Below are positions 51,934 through 63,100 of a stretch of DNA of 64,000 bases, in pieces; position 1 is the stretch's first letter, and each line of letters begins with the position of its first letter. A program made the translations under genes and the position numbers. The stretch spans positions 4,712,001 through 4,776,000 of the forward strand of contig NC_060259.1 of NCBI RefSeq assembly GCF_921293095.1, read 5' to 3'. The notes under the pieces are model-generated. The model saw only the letters and a program-made list of their open reading frames with translations. It did not search any database and had not been told where the DNA came from. Source of the stretch: Ischnura elegans. Lineage: Eukaryota > Arthropoda > Insecta > Odonata > Coenagrionidae.

Positions 51934-52748
51934 ACGACAATTTTATCTTTGAAAATCTTTGGTCATTTTCCTACTGTTTGAACTAGACATCTCTTCTGAG
52001 ATCACTCCCTTAGAATCCACGTATCTTTCCTAAGATGTGGATATATGTGTAGCATGACCTTATTATTAGTGTTATTGTGGAGCTCAAAAATATATTGCCT
52101 TTTGTACAAATATTTTTTCTCTTCCATTAAATAACTTATAGAGTGTTACTAGGAATTAGGTGTCATTTTAGTGACAGTGGTGTTTCTGCCTGCCTACCTA
52201 TTAGCCCAAAACACAATAGCTGCAATATAATTTCACACTACGGATACTTCATCATGTTTGAAGCCAAGAAGATCGAAGAGACATTACACTGTCAAAAACT
52301 CTGAATACTAGGAAATTTCATGCATACCAATTAATAGCAATGATAATTAATGAACTACCTATAATTCCAATCCTAAGTGTCACCTACTGCCAGTAACCCA
52401 CGCACAGTGAACTTTTTTGTAAATTTTTGAGATGGGTGGATTCCGGTACCCGATTCTCAGTACCACCGGTTCTTGGCTGTGGAACCGGTATCGAGAACCG
52501 GTTGCATAAAGTCAGTACTTTGGAACCGGCTGGGAACGGTCGTGAGGATTTGAATTTTGTGCCCAAAGCCGAAATGGTCTGCAGCATATTTTATGCCAAA
52601 AATTGAAAGAAGATTAAAGAACGCATCTATTAATTTCCGATTACATGGCTTCCACATTTTTTCTTTTGAGAGTTGCTTGCTAACTCGCGCATTTAAGGGT
52701 TCGTCAGTTTGTTGCTCTCGCCAACATTGTAACATTTCCGAAGCCACG

Positions 52749-53090
52749 GCCACTTTAAAACAAGCTGACTTTTTGCCTGCCGCCATCCACGGCACGGTGC
52801 CGTTCTTTCAACTAACCATTGGTCTTGATAGACATCTTCAAACGAGTCAAATCGTGCCGTTGACGGCACAGCGCCCATATGGCCCGGCGATGCGCCGTCT
52901 ACAGCGTGAAATACAGACAATGGTACTTGCATTGAGACCGCTCTCAGACAAAATGCCTTTTCATCGGCAGCCATTCATGTGAAATTCTGGCGGCTTTCAG
53001 ACGAAACAACTAGAGATGACTCTGCAACACCGTGTGCCGTGCCGTGAATGGTGGCTGGCGGAAAATTGTTTCATCTGAAAGTGGTCTTAC
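52749..53090. mobile_element. Nested inverted-repeat element, about 340 bp
   Basis: CCACTTT..., then CCGCCATCCACGGCACGG at the left, mirrored by CCGTGCCGTGAATGGTGG..., ending AAAGTGG at the right, arms of about 45-48 bp with mismatches. ACGGCAC motifs recur inside. No open frame with a known domain; superfamily unknown. Confidence 0.55.
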
Positions 53091-55325
53091 GATTCAACGT
53101 TGTACATATACAGTAATTCTTCGACATACGAGCAAGATGCATTGGAACTTAATCAACTAGCATCGAAAGGTGTGCATCCTGCAGAATGCAACACTGCGTT
53201 ACAACTATGCGTTAACTCACTCAGTTTTTCCAAGGTGTTGCTGTACGGGCGTGTCGAGCAGTTTATTGTTGAGGTTATTGCAACTGTGACAGTGAAGCAT
53301 GCAAATAAGTTGTCAATTTCAGTAACAATTTAAGCTACATCGCAGAATACTGAATATATTTTGAACTGACTCACAAGTTACAACAAATTAACGGATGATG
53401 TCGTCAGATGTTGGGGGAGTTTCCCTATTGATCCTGATGATATGCAGTAAGTATGCTGTGCTCCAAGCATATACTGCAGGGCCCTTCAAAATCAACATCG
53501 ACCGCTACTGTTCTCAGTGAACACCTGTTCATGGCAATATTTCTGCAAAAAAAGAATAGATTATACCCAGATAGGGTAAGAATGCTGAATCAAAAGCTGG
53601 AGAAAGGAGCAGTGGCTGCCTGATGTAATGTGACACATTGGTCAATCATGCATTCTTTTACAACGTGTTATTTAAACTTTTTTCAGAGCTTTCTAGCTTA
53701 TTTACATCTTTAGTGAAATTATTTTCATTCACATTTTGCGGTTGTTCATTTAAATTTGCCAATAATTCAGATAATAAGAGTTCATCCTTGGAACCGAATA
53801 TCGAGAACCAAGAAATGATGGGGGAGAACCGGACTGGTACCAAGAACCAAAAAAATTTAACCCGGGAGTAGGGAGTAGTACTAACATGTAGCCTTACGTG
53901 GTCGCTGCGGGTCACTCTGACCTGCACTAAAAGAAATTGTGTTAAAGCTTAATTTACATTTTTGTTTTTATTGTAACTTTATACATTTCAGTTCCAAGGT
54001 TAAACTCAAACCATGTGTTTAAAACAAACATTTTATAACTTTTATATTTTTTTCGGAATTAAAGAAAAAGTATCACAAAAATGAGATTTTTGTCATAGTA
54101 CAAGATTTTTAGTAATTTTAAGGCTAAATAGCTTACTTACAATAATTTGTCACTCTTTATTATTGAACATAGGTTATAAAGAAATAAAAAATTAATACAT
54201 TATAAGGAACAATTTTCAAGTTATTGAAGCATGAAAATGTTGTACACATTTTCTTAAAAAAAAAAAAAAAAAACGAAATATCAATGAGCCATGGTTTATC
54301 ACAAAGATTAAAAGAAAACTTCAACTATTACTTCATAATATTTTTTCCATTAAGAACTAATATAGGTATATTTCCACAACTTTATGTAACTAAAAAAGTC
54401 CAGTTATTGGTTTAGTTGCATCCCAAAGTCAGTATAGTTGAGGTATCTTTGCCACGAGTGAACCTACAAAACCCACAACTTGATTAGATACACAAATTTA
54501 TTTTTTATAAAAGCACATTAAAAATTTCAGGTATAAAAAGATTGTGTAGTCCCTATGTGTATATTATAAAAAAAACTCACCATTTATTCCATGTCGATAC
54601 AGTTGAGACAAGTGGGCTTGGAGTGTTTGCCACAGACAGGGATGTTGCATGACGCAAGGTTTTGAGCCGATTTGTTGCCTTGACGGTCGCAAAGTCCACA
54701 CCGCTTTCCCTTGTTCAGGACTTCTACTGGAGGGCGGACAATGTCTTCTTTTAGTGTGTCCAAAATATTGATACGGATTGACTTTGACAGAGATCCTTGA
54801 AGACGAGTTCTAAGGTGAGGTGTAACTAGATCCGTAGCCAACTCTTTGAGCCATTTCCTTCGTACAAGTTTTCTTTCTTTGTTATTCCAGGAGCAAATGA
54901 TGAGAGAGTTTAGTCCTTAGATGTCTAAAATATGGTAAAATGCTGTGAGGGGCCAATGATTTGTCTTTCTGGCGACATAGTAATTGCCACACATTTCATC
55001 AACCACATCAACTCCTCCTTTTGTGGCGTTGTAAAATTTTATTATCTCTGGTTTCTTTTATTCTCCTGTTGCATTGTCAATACTTTTACTGTGATGCATG
55101 GTGGAGGTCAAGAGAATGACCTTGTTCTTATTCGGGACATAAGATACGAGTGTTGTCAAGTTTTTGGCAAAACCAAAAAGTGACGAGTGTACTTCTCGAT
55201 TCTTAGTTCTCAAAAACTCTGGAGGTATCTCTTTTTTGTTTTTCCTAATTGTCCCAACTGTGGTGAGTTTTTGATTTTGCAAGAGCTTGATTGTTTCTGG
55301 CTTTACTTTGTGAAAATCCATTCTT

Positions 55326-55512
55326 AATAATAAAACGTTATTGTAATTTTCCACACGATTTAATTAACTGAAACACAAAATCAAAATAACTGTTAATCAC
55401 AAAATAACTGATATTATAACGGTTTCTGTACCTGATGATGTCGCCTCTGCGACGAAACCGGTCGTATTAATTAAATCGTGTGGAAAAGTACAATAAGGTT
55501 TTATTATTTGCA
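55326..55512 (+). mobile_element. 187-bp foldback element carrying a hammerhead-like core
   Basis: Arms of about 42 bp mirror each other: AATAATAAAACGTTATTGTA then TTTTCCACACGATTTAATTA at the left, and the inverted form at the right with few mismatches. Between them lies a hammerhead-like core (55428-55467). It interrupts the transposase of piggyBac 2 between LLQ and the next conserved block, so it is younger than that element. Confidence 0.7.
55428..55467 (+). ncRNA. Hammerhead-like ribozyme core in the foldback element
   Basis: GTAC, CTGATGA (55432-55438), one extra T, GTCGC, CTCT loop, GCGAC, GAAA (55454-55457), CCG, GTC, GTAT. Both invariant boxes and stem II are perfect, and helix I can pair as GUAC/GUAU. 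Helix III is minimal, as known for Penelope-associated type I hammerheads, so activity may need a dimer. Confidence 0.5.
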
Positions 55513-56959
55513 AGAGATCATTGGAAAGGGCAATACTAGAAAACCAGTTATCATAAGTGACATTTCTGTTGCTTCCACTTATCGGTTCGACAAGTCTGAC
55601 TGCTACTGGAGATGGTGTTTGACTTATGTGTTCATAAAGTCCCGGGCGTTGTTTTCCAAGATATACTTCCATGTTGCGTACATAAAATGTTCGTGAGTCA
55701 ACCAATGAAAACACCTTCAAACCATATTTCGCAGGCTTATTCGGCATATACTGCCTGAAACCACACCTTCCACGGAAGGCCCACAACATGTCGTCAATTG
55801 TTGTGTACTCACCAACAGAAAAGATTGATTTACATTTCTTTACAACAAATTCAAAAACATCCCTGAAAGGTGCTAACTTGTCCACTTCCATCCTCTGCAC
55901 TCGGGTTCTTTTATCATCGAATCTTAGCATTCGAAGCAAAAATCTAAATCGATTCAAAGGCATTACACACTTGAATAGACGCACTTCTTCCCACAACTCT
56001 TCTGCGTTCAGATGTGAAGCCTTCAACACACCTGCGTAATACAATAAACCCAACAGGGCTTTAGTTTCTTCAACTGTAGTGTTTCTACAGTCACGATCTC
56101 GGCCATATTTATTTTCATTCAAATCTTTGAATAAATTAGTGTTGTTTACAATATTTTGTATTACTTCGTCAGGCAAAAAGCACTGCCATGCTTCCATTGG
56201 GTTTTTAGCATTTTTTGCCTCACCTTTTGTTCCAGGAAAATGGACGATAACATTCCGCTGTCTGGTTCGTACGGATTGGGTAGGTTCTGCAATTTTCCAG
56301 GATGATTCGCCGTCTTTCCCCAAATATCGACCCCTATACAAAAGTGGGATGTCGTCGTCTGATGTTTCATCGTCACTAGAAACTTCACTTCCACTTTGTT
56401 CAGTGTCCGTATTCCTGTCATTGTCATCTGCATATTCCTCAACGGGATCAACATCACTCCAGCAGTTGGATCCGTCATCCGATGTGTCAAAAGAAAAGTC
56501 CTCTTCTAAAGTAAACAGTAGTCCCTATTCCTTCTTCGTCCAATGGAACGCGGCGATCAGAAAGAGTAACTTGTTTACAGGAACCAGGTTTAGGTTCGCT
56601 TGCCATGTTTATGATTCAGTAACAAAAAAAACGCTTAAATTAAGCCCTGACCAAGAAAACACACAACATTACACTAACTTACGCTCACAGTTATAAAAAA
56701 GACTTGCACACTTTTTGACAACGCTAATGGTCGCTGCGGGTCAGGGTGACACGCACATGTATGCCTAGGTCAACGAACGAGCGGAAACTGAAGAAACTCA
56801 ACAGGGTATGGTAGGAGGGTTTTAGAGAAGCAGCTACATGGAAAGTGGAGACCGCTCGTTACTTTATACATTCAGGACAGATATAAATAGTTGCGTGCGC
56901 GTCGGAGCGACCCACGGCGACCACTCCCGGGTTAAGAACCGACTCCATCCTTAATAAAT

Positions 56960-59900
56960 TTATCGATGAATTTTTGTTTAAAGAAGTCTGTTTCATCAAC
57001 TTTACCCCATTGTCACACAAACACAAAAATTCATGAATTTTGCTTGGATTTTCTGATGGTGTGCAGCAGATATGATGAGGGCCACAATCATCAAAAGGGT
57101 GTGGCAAGAGGATGTACATGTAGTACATATATGACACGGATGTGGGTACTTAAGGGTGCAGGGTGAGGATGCGGATCATGGATGTTGGATGGGTGAGGGA
57201 GAACGGCATAAGTTCGGCTATCCAGTGTGGATGTGGACCGATAATGTGAGATCAAGGTGAGGAAGCAAGCGTGGTAAGGCTCTGGGTGCACATGTTGGTG
57301 TGGAAGCATGTTGGTGAGGTTACAGGATGAGGATGTGTATCTGCTGATGATATGGCTGTATGCTGTATGATATGGGTTTGGGAGTGGAGAATGGATTTGT
57401 GGTGGTAATACACGAGGAGACACAGTTCCAGGAAGAATTTACGGTTTCCATGTTTTGAGATACTCATCATATATTGGCTTGCATATGCACATTGTGACTC
57501 TTCATGATTTTTTCATTGACAGATTAACACAAAAATTGATCATGGGAAAGTGGCTTAAGGTAATTCCAATCCTAAGGTAAAAGGGTGTATATTCTCAAAG
57601 AGGGCAAGCAGTCTTGTATCTAATCAGTTCTCAGCTGGACAGGTTTGTGTGCACTTTCATGGTAAATAGAAATTTTCCATGCCAATATCTTAGTGCATGT
57701 GCATAATAAGTAGTACAGCTTCCAGGGCCTTATATTTCAAGTTCCAATATTGGAAAGAAGAACCTTTTAGATTCAATGGCAATGCATGCATAACTTACAG
57801 CATAATAGTGTTGATAATTTTTTTCAAATAGGTACTAAAATACCTATCATTATCCCTGGAGGGAGGTAAGAGGTTATTCCTCCCTCTATACTCAAGATTG
57901 TCTTCCAGACATGTCTCCTATGTATCTCAGTGCCACAATTTCTAATGTATCATGGGAAATGATTATACTGAAGTTCTAAACAAAGTATGATAAATCTAAC
58001 AAAGAAGTAGAATTTATGCATAAGTGACCTATTTCCTTTGTTTTTTATTGTGCTAAATTAGGATTACTGATTCACTGCCCAAATAGTAATTTGCACTGTC
58101 ATGCACATTCTTTGGTAATAATTTGAAATCAGGCAAATCATATTGTGTAATGTTTTAAAGACTGCCACGTGAACAGTGGTGAAATATACATGAATTACCA
58201 TGAGCAAAAATTCCCCTGAGTGTCAAACCACAGACCTTTAGCTTTCCCAGCCACTGCGCAGACCACTACCCTATCCAGGTTCCTGAATTTCCGGACCAGT
58301 ACATATGTAAGGCCCGGAAAGCTAAGGTCCATGGTTTGATTTCTGGTCCTGGGGAATTTTTTATCTGGCAATTAGATAATGCAAATCTATTATTGAGCCT
58401 ATATGTAGTGCGAATGGTAGAACTGTTTTGTCAGCTTAAGACTTTAACTGAGATATTTGCCAACCTTCAAGACTTTAAGGTGGTAGTAGTTTCCTCAGAT
58501 AAATATTTATTTCAACTTTTGAATTACAATATTTTGATATTTGATATGCATATTTCACCGCTGTTCATACGGCAGGCTTCAAAACATCACCCATTACTGC
58601 CATGCATGGCTTTAGTGCAGGTTTGAGGCTCTCAACTGGGTGTGGCTTCTTTGAAGTCCTTTCTCCCTCACATTGCCATCCTTGATGGACCAGGAGGGCC
58701 TGTCATCTAGTACCACGAGCCTTGGTACAATTGCCGTGGGAATTCAGGAATATGGATAGCAGAAAACCAAAGGTGTTTTGACTCCTGAGAGGAAAAACCT
58801 CGTTAAATGAGGCATTGATACTGTCAAGAGGGTAGAAAATAAGTAGATTCACTCATTCATGGTGAAGTGTAGAGAGGGAATAGTGCTGAGACAATTTGAT
58901 GCACCCATGTGTTTGGAATGTGAAAAACTGTGTTCCTCTTCAAAAAGATACACTAAGAGGCACAAAATGCAGCTTCATACAGCAAGGGAATGTGATGGAA
59001 ATAAGAATAAATAACTAGGAATGAGAACATACACTGCAAAACTTACTATCCATCCTTTTTTTGGATCTTGGTCTGTGGATGGGTATTAAAAGCTGCTTCT
59101 TCTTTAGTTCAAATTATTGATTTTTATGTATAACATACAGAGCCAAAAGTAATTATAAGTCAGGACAATGGAGGCGGTGTAACAAAAAATGTCATAATTA
59201 AAGCCTTCTGGGTAGTGGTTACCAGTCAGAATAATGAGTTCAATCCTCTGTTAATTGATGCAGGTTTCAATTTATAATTTACCACTTTTTGACAATTGAG
59301 ATAGATTGAAAAAAAAGCTGTACTTTTCAGTTTTTGATCTGTCACCCATTATTATGCCATTTGCAGCTAAATATTGACAGCCCTTCAGAGATAAGTTAAT
59401 GACGTCACATGCTCCCACCAAGCCAGTCACGACTTTTCAGCTACCTACCTACCTGGGCCTTGCAAATCTGCCTCATGAGCTTTGGTATTGCTTAGTCTCA
59501 TGTGAGGGATTCCTTCCATCAAAAAGAGGTTATCCATGAGCTAGTTATTCGACCGCAACTCCCATGACATCACAATAAGTATTTGGCTACGTTTTTATTA
59601 TTTCATTTTTAGAGAATGGCTAAGAAAGGAGGACCTAATTTTCATTGGAGGAGCTTGCACTCTCCTTTCACCCAAATCCCTAAGATGCCTCAATTAGGAC
59701 CCCATCGTTATTGCTATATAAAAAATTTATCATTTCTTGTTATAATTTTTATTTATGAACTAGGTAATAAAACAATTTCGTAGCAGTTTTCCATCTGGAA
59801 AAAACTTGTCAGATTGGGAATTGGAACACTTTCAAAAGGAAATTTTCATCATGATGGTCATGTACTTCAAAACAGTTTGAGTAATACATATATGTACTAG

Positions 59901-60030
59901 AGAAATATAGAAACTGCTGTAGAAAAAAAGGTCTTTTTTTATTCCCATATCCCCCAAATCATTTGGCATAATCCAGGTTTCCAGTCATAGAAGAAATACT
60001 TTTGTAAAGTATATGAAAGCTTCGCTCCAC
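56960..60030. other. Intergenic region, only SINE scraps seen
   Basis: No gene recognised. SINE-like pieces lie at 58205-58370 and near 59205-59250 (GGGTAGTGGTTACC with GAGTTCAATCC). The 57150-57430 stretch is TG-rich. Confidence 0.4.
58205..58370. repeat. Head-to-head pair of tRNA-like SINE pieces
   Basis: On the - strand GGTAGTGGTCTGCGCAGTGG (A-box-like) leads to AAGGTCTGTGGTTTGACACT (B-box-like) and GGGGAATTTTT. The + strand right half repeats GGAAAGCTAAGGTCCATGGT and GGGGAATTTTTT. The two halves face away from each other. Confidence 0.45.
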
Positions 60031-60036
60031 TTTATT
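60031..60036 (-). terminator. Poly(A) signal of the GRHPR-like gene
   Basis: AATAAA on the - strand, 108 bases past the TAA stop. Confidence 0.6.
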
Positions 60037-60143
60037 TTTTTTTAAATCTCCCAATACAATACATAAAATGGAATATTATTAAAACCTCCACTTATAGGCA
60101 TTAGAAGCAATCTAAGCACGCCATAATTGTATCCGTACTTCAA

Positions 60144-63100
60144 TTAGCAGACTTCAGCAGGCATTGGATTTCCCTCTAAACCTGCTAAAATATTGTGAGC
60201 AGTGAGCAATGCCATATCTGTCCTTGTGCGTACAGTAGCACTCCCAATATGAGGTAAAATAGCTTGAAAATAGGAATTAATTTTTGATGAAGACATGTGA
60301 TAAATAATTGCAGTCCGATTTGATGGCATAACACATCAAGCCAACTCACTTACCACAATTATTCAAGCTTAGGAGTTCATGATTGGAGGGGAGAGGTTCA
60401 GGTGTCATGACATCCAAGCCAGCAGCAGCGATCCTTTTATATTTCAAGGCATCAACCAATGCATCTTGATCAACTAAATCTGAAATTTCAATAAAGTACC
60501 GAATAAAACATGGTGAAATCCCAAAACAACATGAAGTGGCAACTGGAATTACCTCCTCGACTGGTATTCACAAATATTGCAGTCCTCTTCATTTTTTTAA
60601 AAGCTTCACTTCCAAACATTTTATTTGTCTCCTTTGTGAGAGCACAGGTAACAATTACAAAGTCGCTCTGCATCAGTAACTGGTCTAATGTAACGTATTC
60701 AGCATTCACCTCTGAATCATCAGCTTTCCGAGAGCGACCAAAATATAGAAATTGCTTTACTCCAAAAGGTTGCAATCTCTGAACAACTGCTTTCCCTATT
60801 CTTCCCATACCAACAATTCCTACAACTGAATCTTTCAATCCTTGTCCACACATCCACATGGGGCTCCACGAAGTCCATGCTCCTCTACATGTAATAGGTA
60901 ATAGTGTAAAAACATGAATTACTGACATATTGTGCAAACATGCGACCCATTATGAATGTTCTCTTGAGAAGTACCGTTGAGAGGAACATTTTGTGTCTTA
61001 AATTTCACACTGAATGGATGCTACATCTGAGCCAATGAAAATCTGCGAATATCAAGAATTAAGGCCAACAGGGAGTCGATTTACATTCCTAGATTTTTCT
61101 AGGATTATAAATCGACTCTCAGCCCATCTTTCTCAAGAGAGGAGTGGAAAAGAAATCTGTTCCCCTCCTCTCTTGAGAGAGATGCACTGCATCTATATAT
61201 ATACAAATAAATTCACAGGTAAGGAAAGAAAGGGATAGGAACATATAATGGAAAAAGGACAAGGACAACGTGGTGGATGGAAAAAAAGCCAGAAATCAGA
61301 GGGTAAAAATGCAGCCTGACTGGGACTCGGACCCAGAACCTCCTGGTTGCCGGCCAGGTGCTCTACCAGTTGCGCTACCAGAACGCTTAAATTTACTATG
61401 ATTTCGGCGGGGGTTAATACACAGTAAACTCCCTTTGCTTTGGCCCACAAGAGTAACCAATAGATGGCACTGGGGCAGCTCACCACTCACCAACAGAAGG
61501 AATGGACGAGGACACAAGGATGAAAGGAAAGATACACACTCACACGATAGCAGGAAAGAGACAGGAACATGCGTTTCGGGGCACGCAGAGCCCAAGTGAA
61601 ATAAGCCAATATGGCCGATACACTACTTCATTCATTCACACGACGCCTTAAGCGCAAACATACAAATAAATTCACAGGTAAGGAAAGAAAGGGATAGGAA
61701 CATATAATGAAAAAGGGACGAGGACAACGGTGCTGTGGTAGATGGAAAAAAGCCAGAAATCAGAGGGTAAAAATGCGGCCTGACTGGGACTCGGACCCAG
61801 AACCTCCTGCCCCAGTGCCATCTATTGGTTACTCTTGTGGGCCAAAGCAAAATGAGTTTACTGTGTATAAATACCCGCCGAAATCATAGTAAATCTAAGC
61901 GTCCTGGTAGAGCACCTGGCCGGCAACCAGGCATAATCATGAGCATATTTTTATATAACAAATTTCTATTAAAACTGACCTCAAATTGGGTGAATAGCAT
62001 GCGCTAAATATATGTTATCACGATGGTGTGCAGTTTGCGTCCTGGCTGCTGGGGTTAAGTACTCAACTTCTCTAAAATTAAATTCAGACATATTTAAACA
62101 GATTTTAACAGAACACTGTATTAGATATAAGTATGTAATGCCTGTTCCTTGTAATTTCAGGAAAGCAGCCGAAGAGGCAAATGAATTGCACAGCCATGCC
62201 TTCACCAAGACTTTTCTGCCATTTTATGTTTATAATCATCAGCATATTTTTATATAACAAATTTCTTTTGTTTTCATATCTTATTGTCATTTATTTTGCT
62301 ACACTGAGTTAGAACTTAAGCTTCATCGACAAGAACTGTCGAGGTATGCATTTGTGTGGCAACTTGACAAATAGCACTGAAGTAAATTTAGGTGGTTTTT
62401 ATGTAGTGTCAGTTGATGTGCAGAATAGAATTTGTCAATTTTTCTCATTGGACCAGAGTGCTTCGATTACAAAGTTTTGAGTACCATCAACTTTGTTTAC
62501 ATTAAGAAAATGGAACGTAACAAATTCAGTAAATGTCTGTTAGGAATATGGTCTTTCTTTCCTTTGACTAGTCAACCTTCGAATGAGTGTAGTTGTTTTG
62601 GTCACTTTTATGACTCGATCTATGCAGTTTTCAGGTTGGATCAGTCAACAAATCTTCACAAACACCTAAAAAAGGAACTATATATCTTTGCTAATTGGCC
62701 CATCTTGATTTAATTCTGCTTCTTGTTTTCAATATGGTCTACAAGGAATGCAATAGCCACATATATAGTCTGTCAATTATTGATTCAAAGAATGAGTATT
62801 ATAGTAAAAACTGTGCCGTGGTTGCACTATGACTGTGCTACGGCGGCTGCACTGTGACTGTGCTATGACAACTGCATTCTGGCTGTGCTATAACTGTATT
62901 GCGATGTTTCAATTTATGTGCAGTTTAAGTAGAGTCACAGTACAGTCCCTATTACGCACAGATACAGTGCAGCTTTAGTACAGTCGCATTACAGATTTTT
63001 TGTATGGGTAGGCTTCAATGTGGAAGATCCTATATTTGGCCTTCTGTACGAAATTGGCTCAGAAATACCAAACCATTCATTATGCATATGAAAAAAATTA

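Larger units (their letters stand above)
54584..56617 (-). pseudogene. piggyBac transposase 2, interrupted
   Basis: Starts near 56606 (MASEPKPGSCKQVTLSDRRV), changes frame, then runs from about 56500 through an acidic region. Core (56341-55513): PMEAWQCFLPDEVIQNIVNN, GLLYYAGVLKASHLNAEELW, EYTTIDDMLWAFRGRCGFRQ (first Asp), RNVTYDNWFSSIALSNDLLQ (second Asp). A 187-bp foldback interrupts it at 55512-55326. It resumes with KLTTVGTIRKNKKEIPPEFL and TKGGVDVVDEMCGNYYVARK (third Asp, about 55030-54970), then ends in a Cys-rich tail (CGLCDRQGNK ... CNIPVCGKHSKPTCLNC). Several frameshifts or stops. Only distantly related to transposase 1. Confidence 0.82.
53857..56935 (-). mobile_element. piggyBac transposon 2, full length, with nested insertion
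   Basis: TTAA at both edges (53857-53860, 56932-56935) and inverted tips CCCGGGAGT. Subterminal GTGGTCGCYGYGGGTC motifs occur at both ends, plus an internal copy near 56727. The left end has about 22 extra bases between tip and subterminal motif. It encodes a degraded transposase on the - strand. It sits inside the ACCGGT-type hAT element. Confidence 0.88.
52427..56953. mobile_element. hAT-like non-autonomous element, ACCGGT type, split by piggyBac 2
   Basis: Tips TTGAGATGGGTGGATTCCGG and the complement of TAAGGATGGAGTCGGTTC, with flanks GTAAATTT (52419-52426) and ATAAATTT (56954-56961) agreeing at 7 of 8. Ends carry GGTACC, ACCGGT and GAACCGG motifs (left 52447-52503, right 53790-53848 plus 56936-56945). 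Without the 3.08-kb piggyBac it would be about 1.45 kb. It also carries a smaller foldback at 52749-53090. Confidence 0.72.

Noticed and set aside
52557-52982. Overlapping open frames on both strands
   Set aside because: They fall in a nested inverted-repeat element and do not resemble hAT or other transposases.
62012-62257. Open frame in GRHPR intron 3
   Set aside because: Not conserved in any recognisable family and bounded by repeat scraps.
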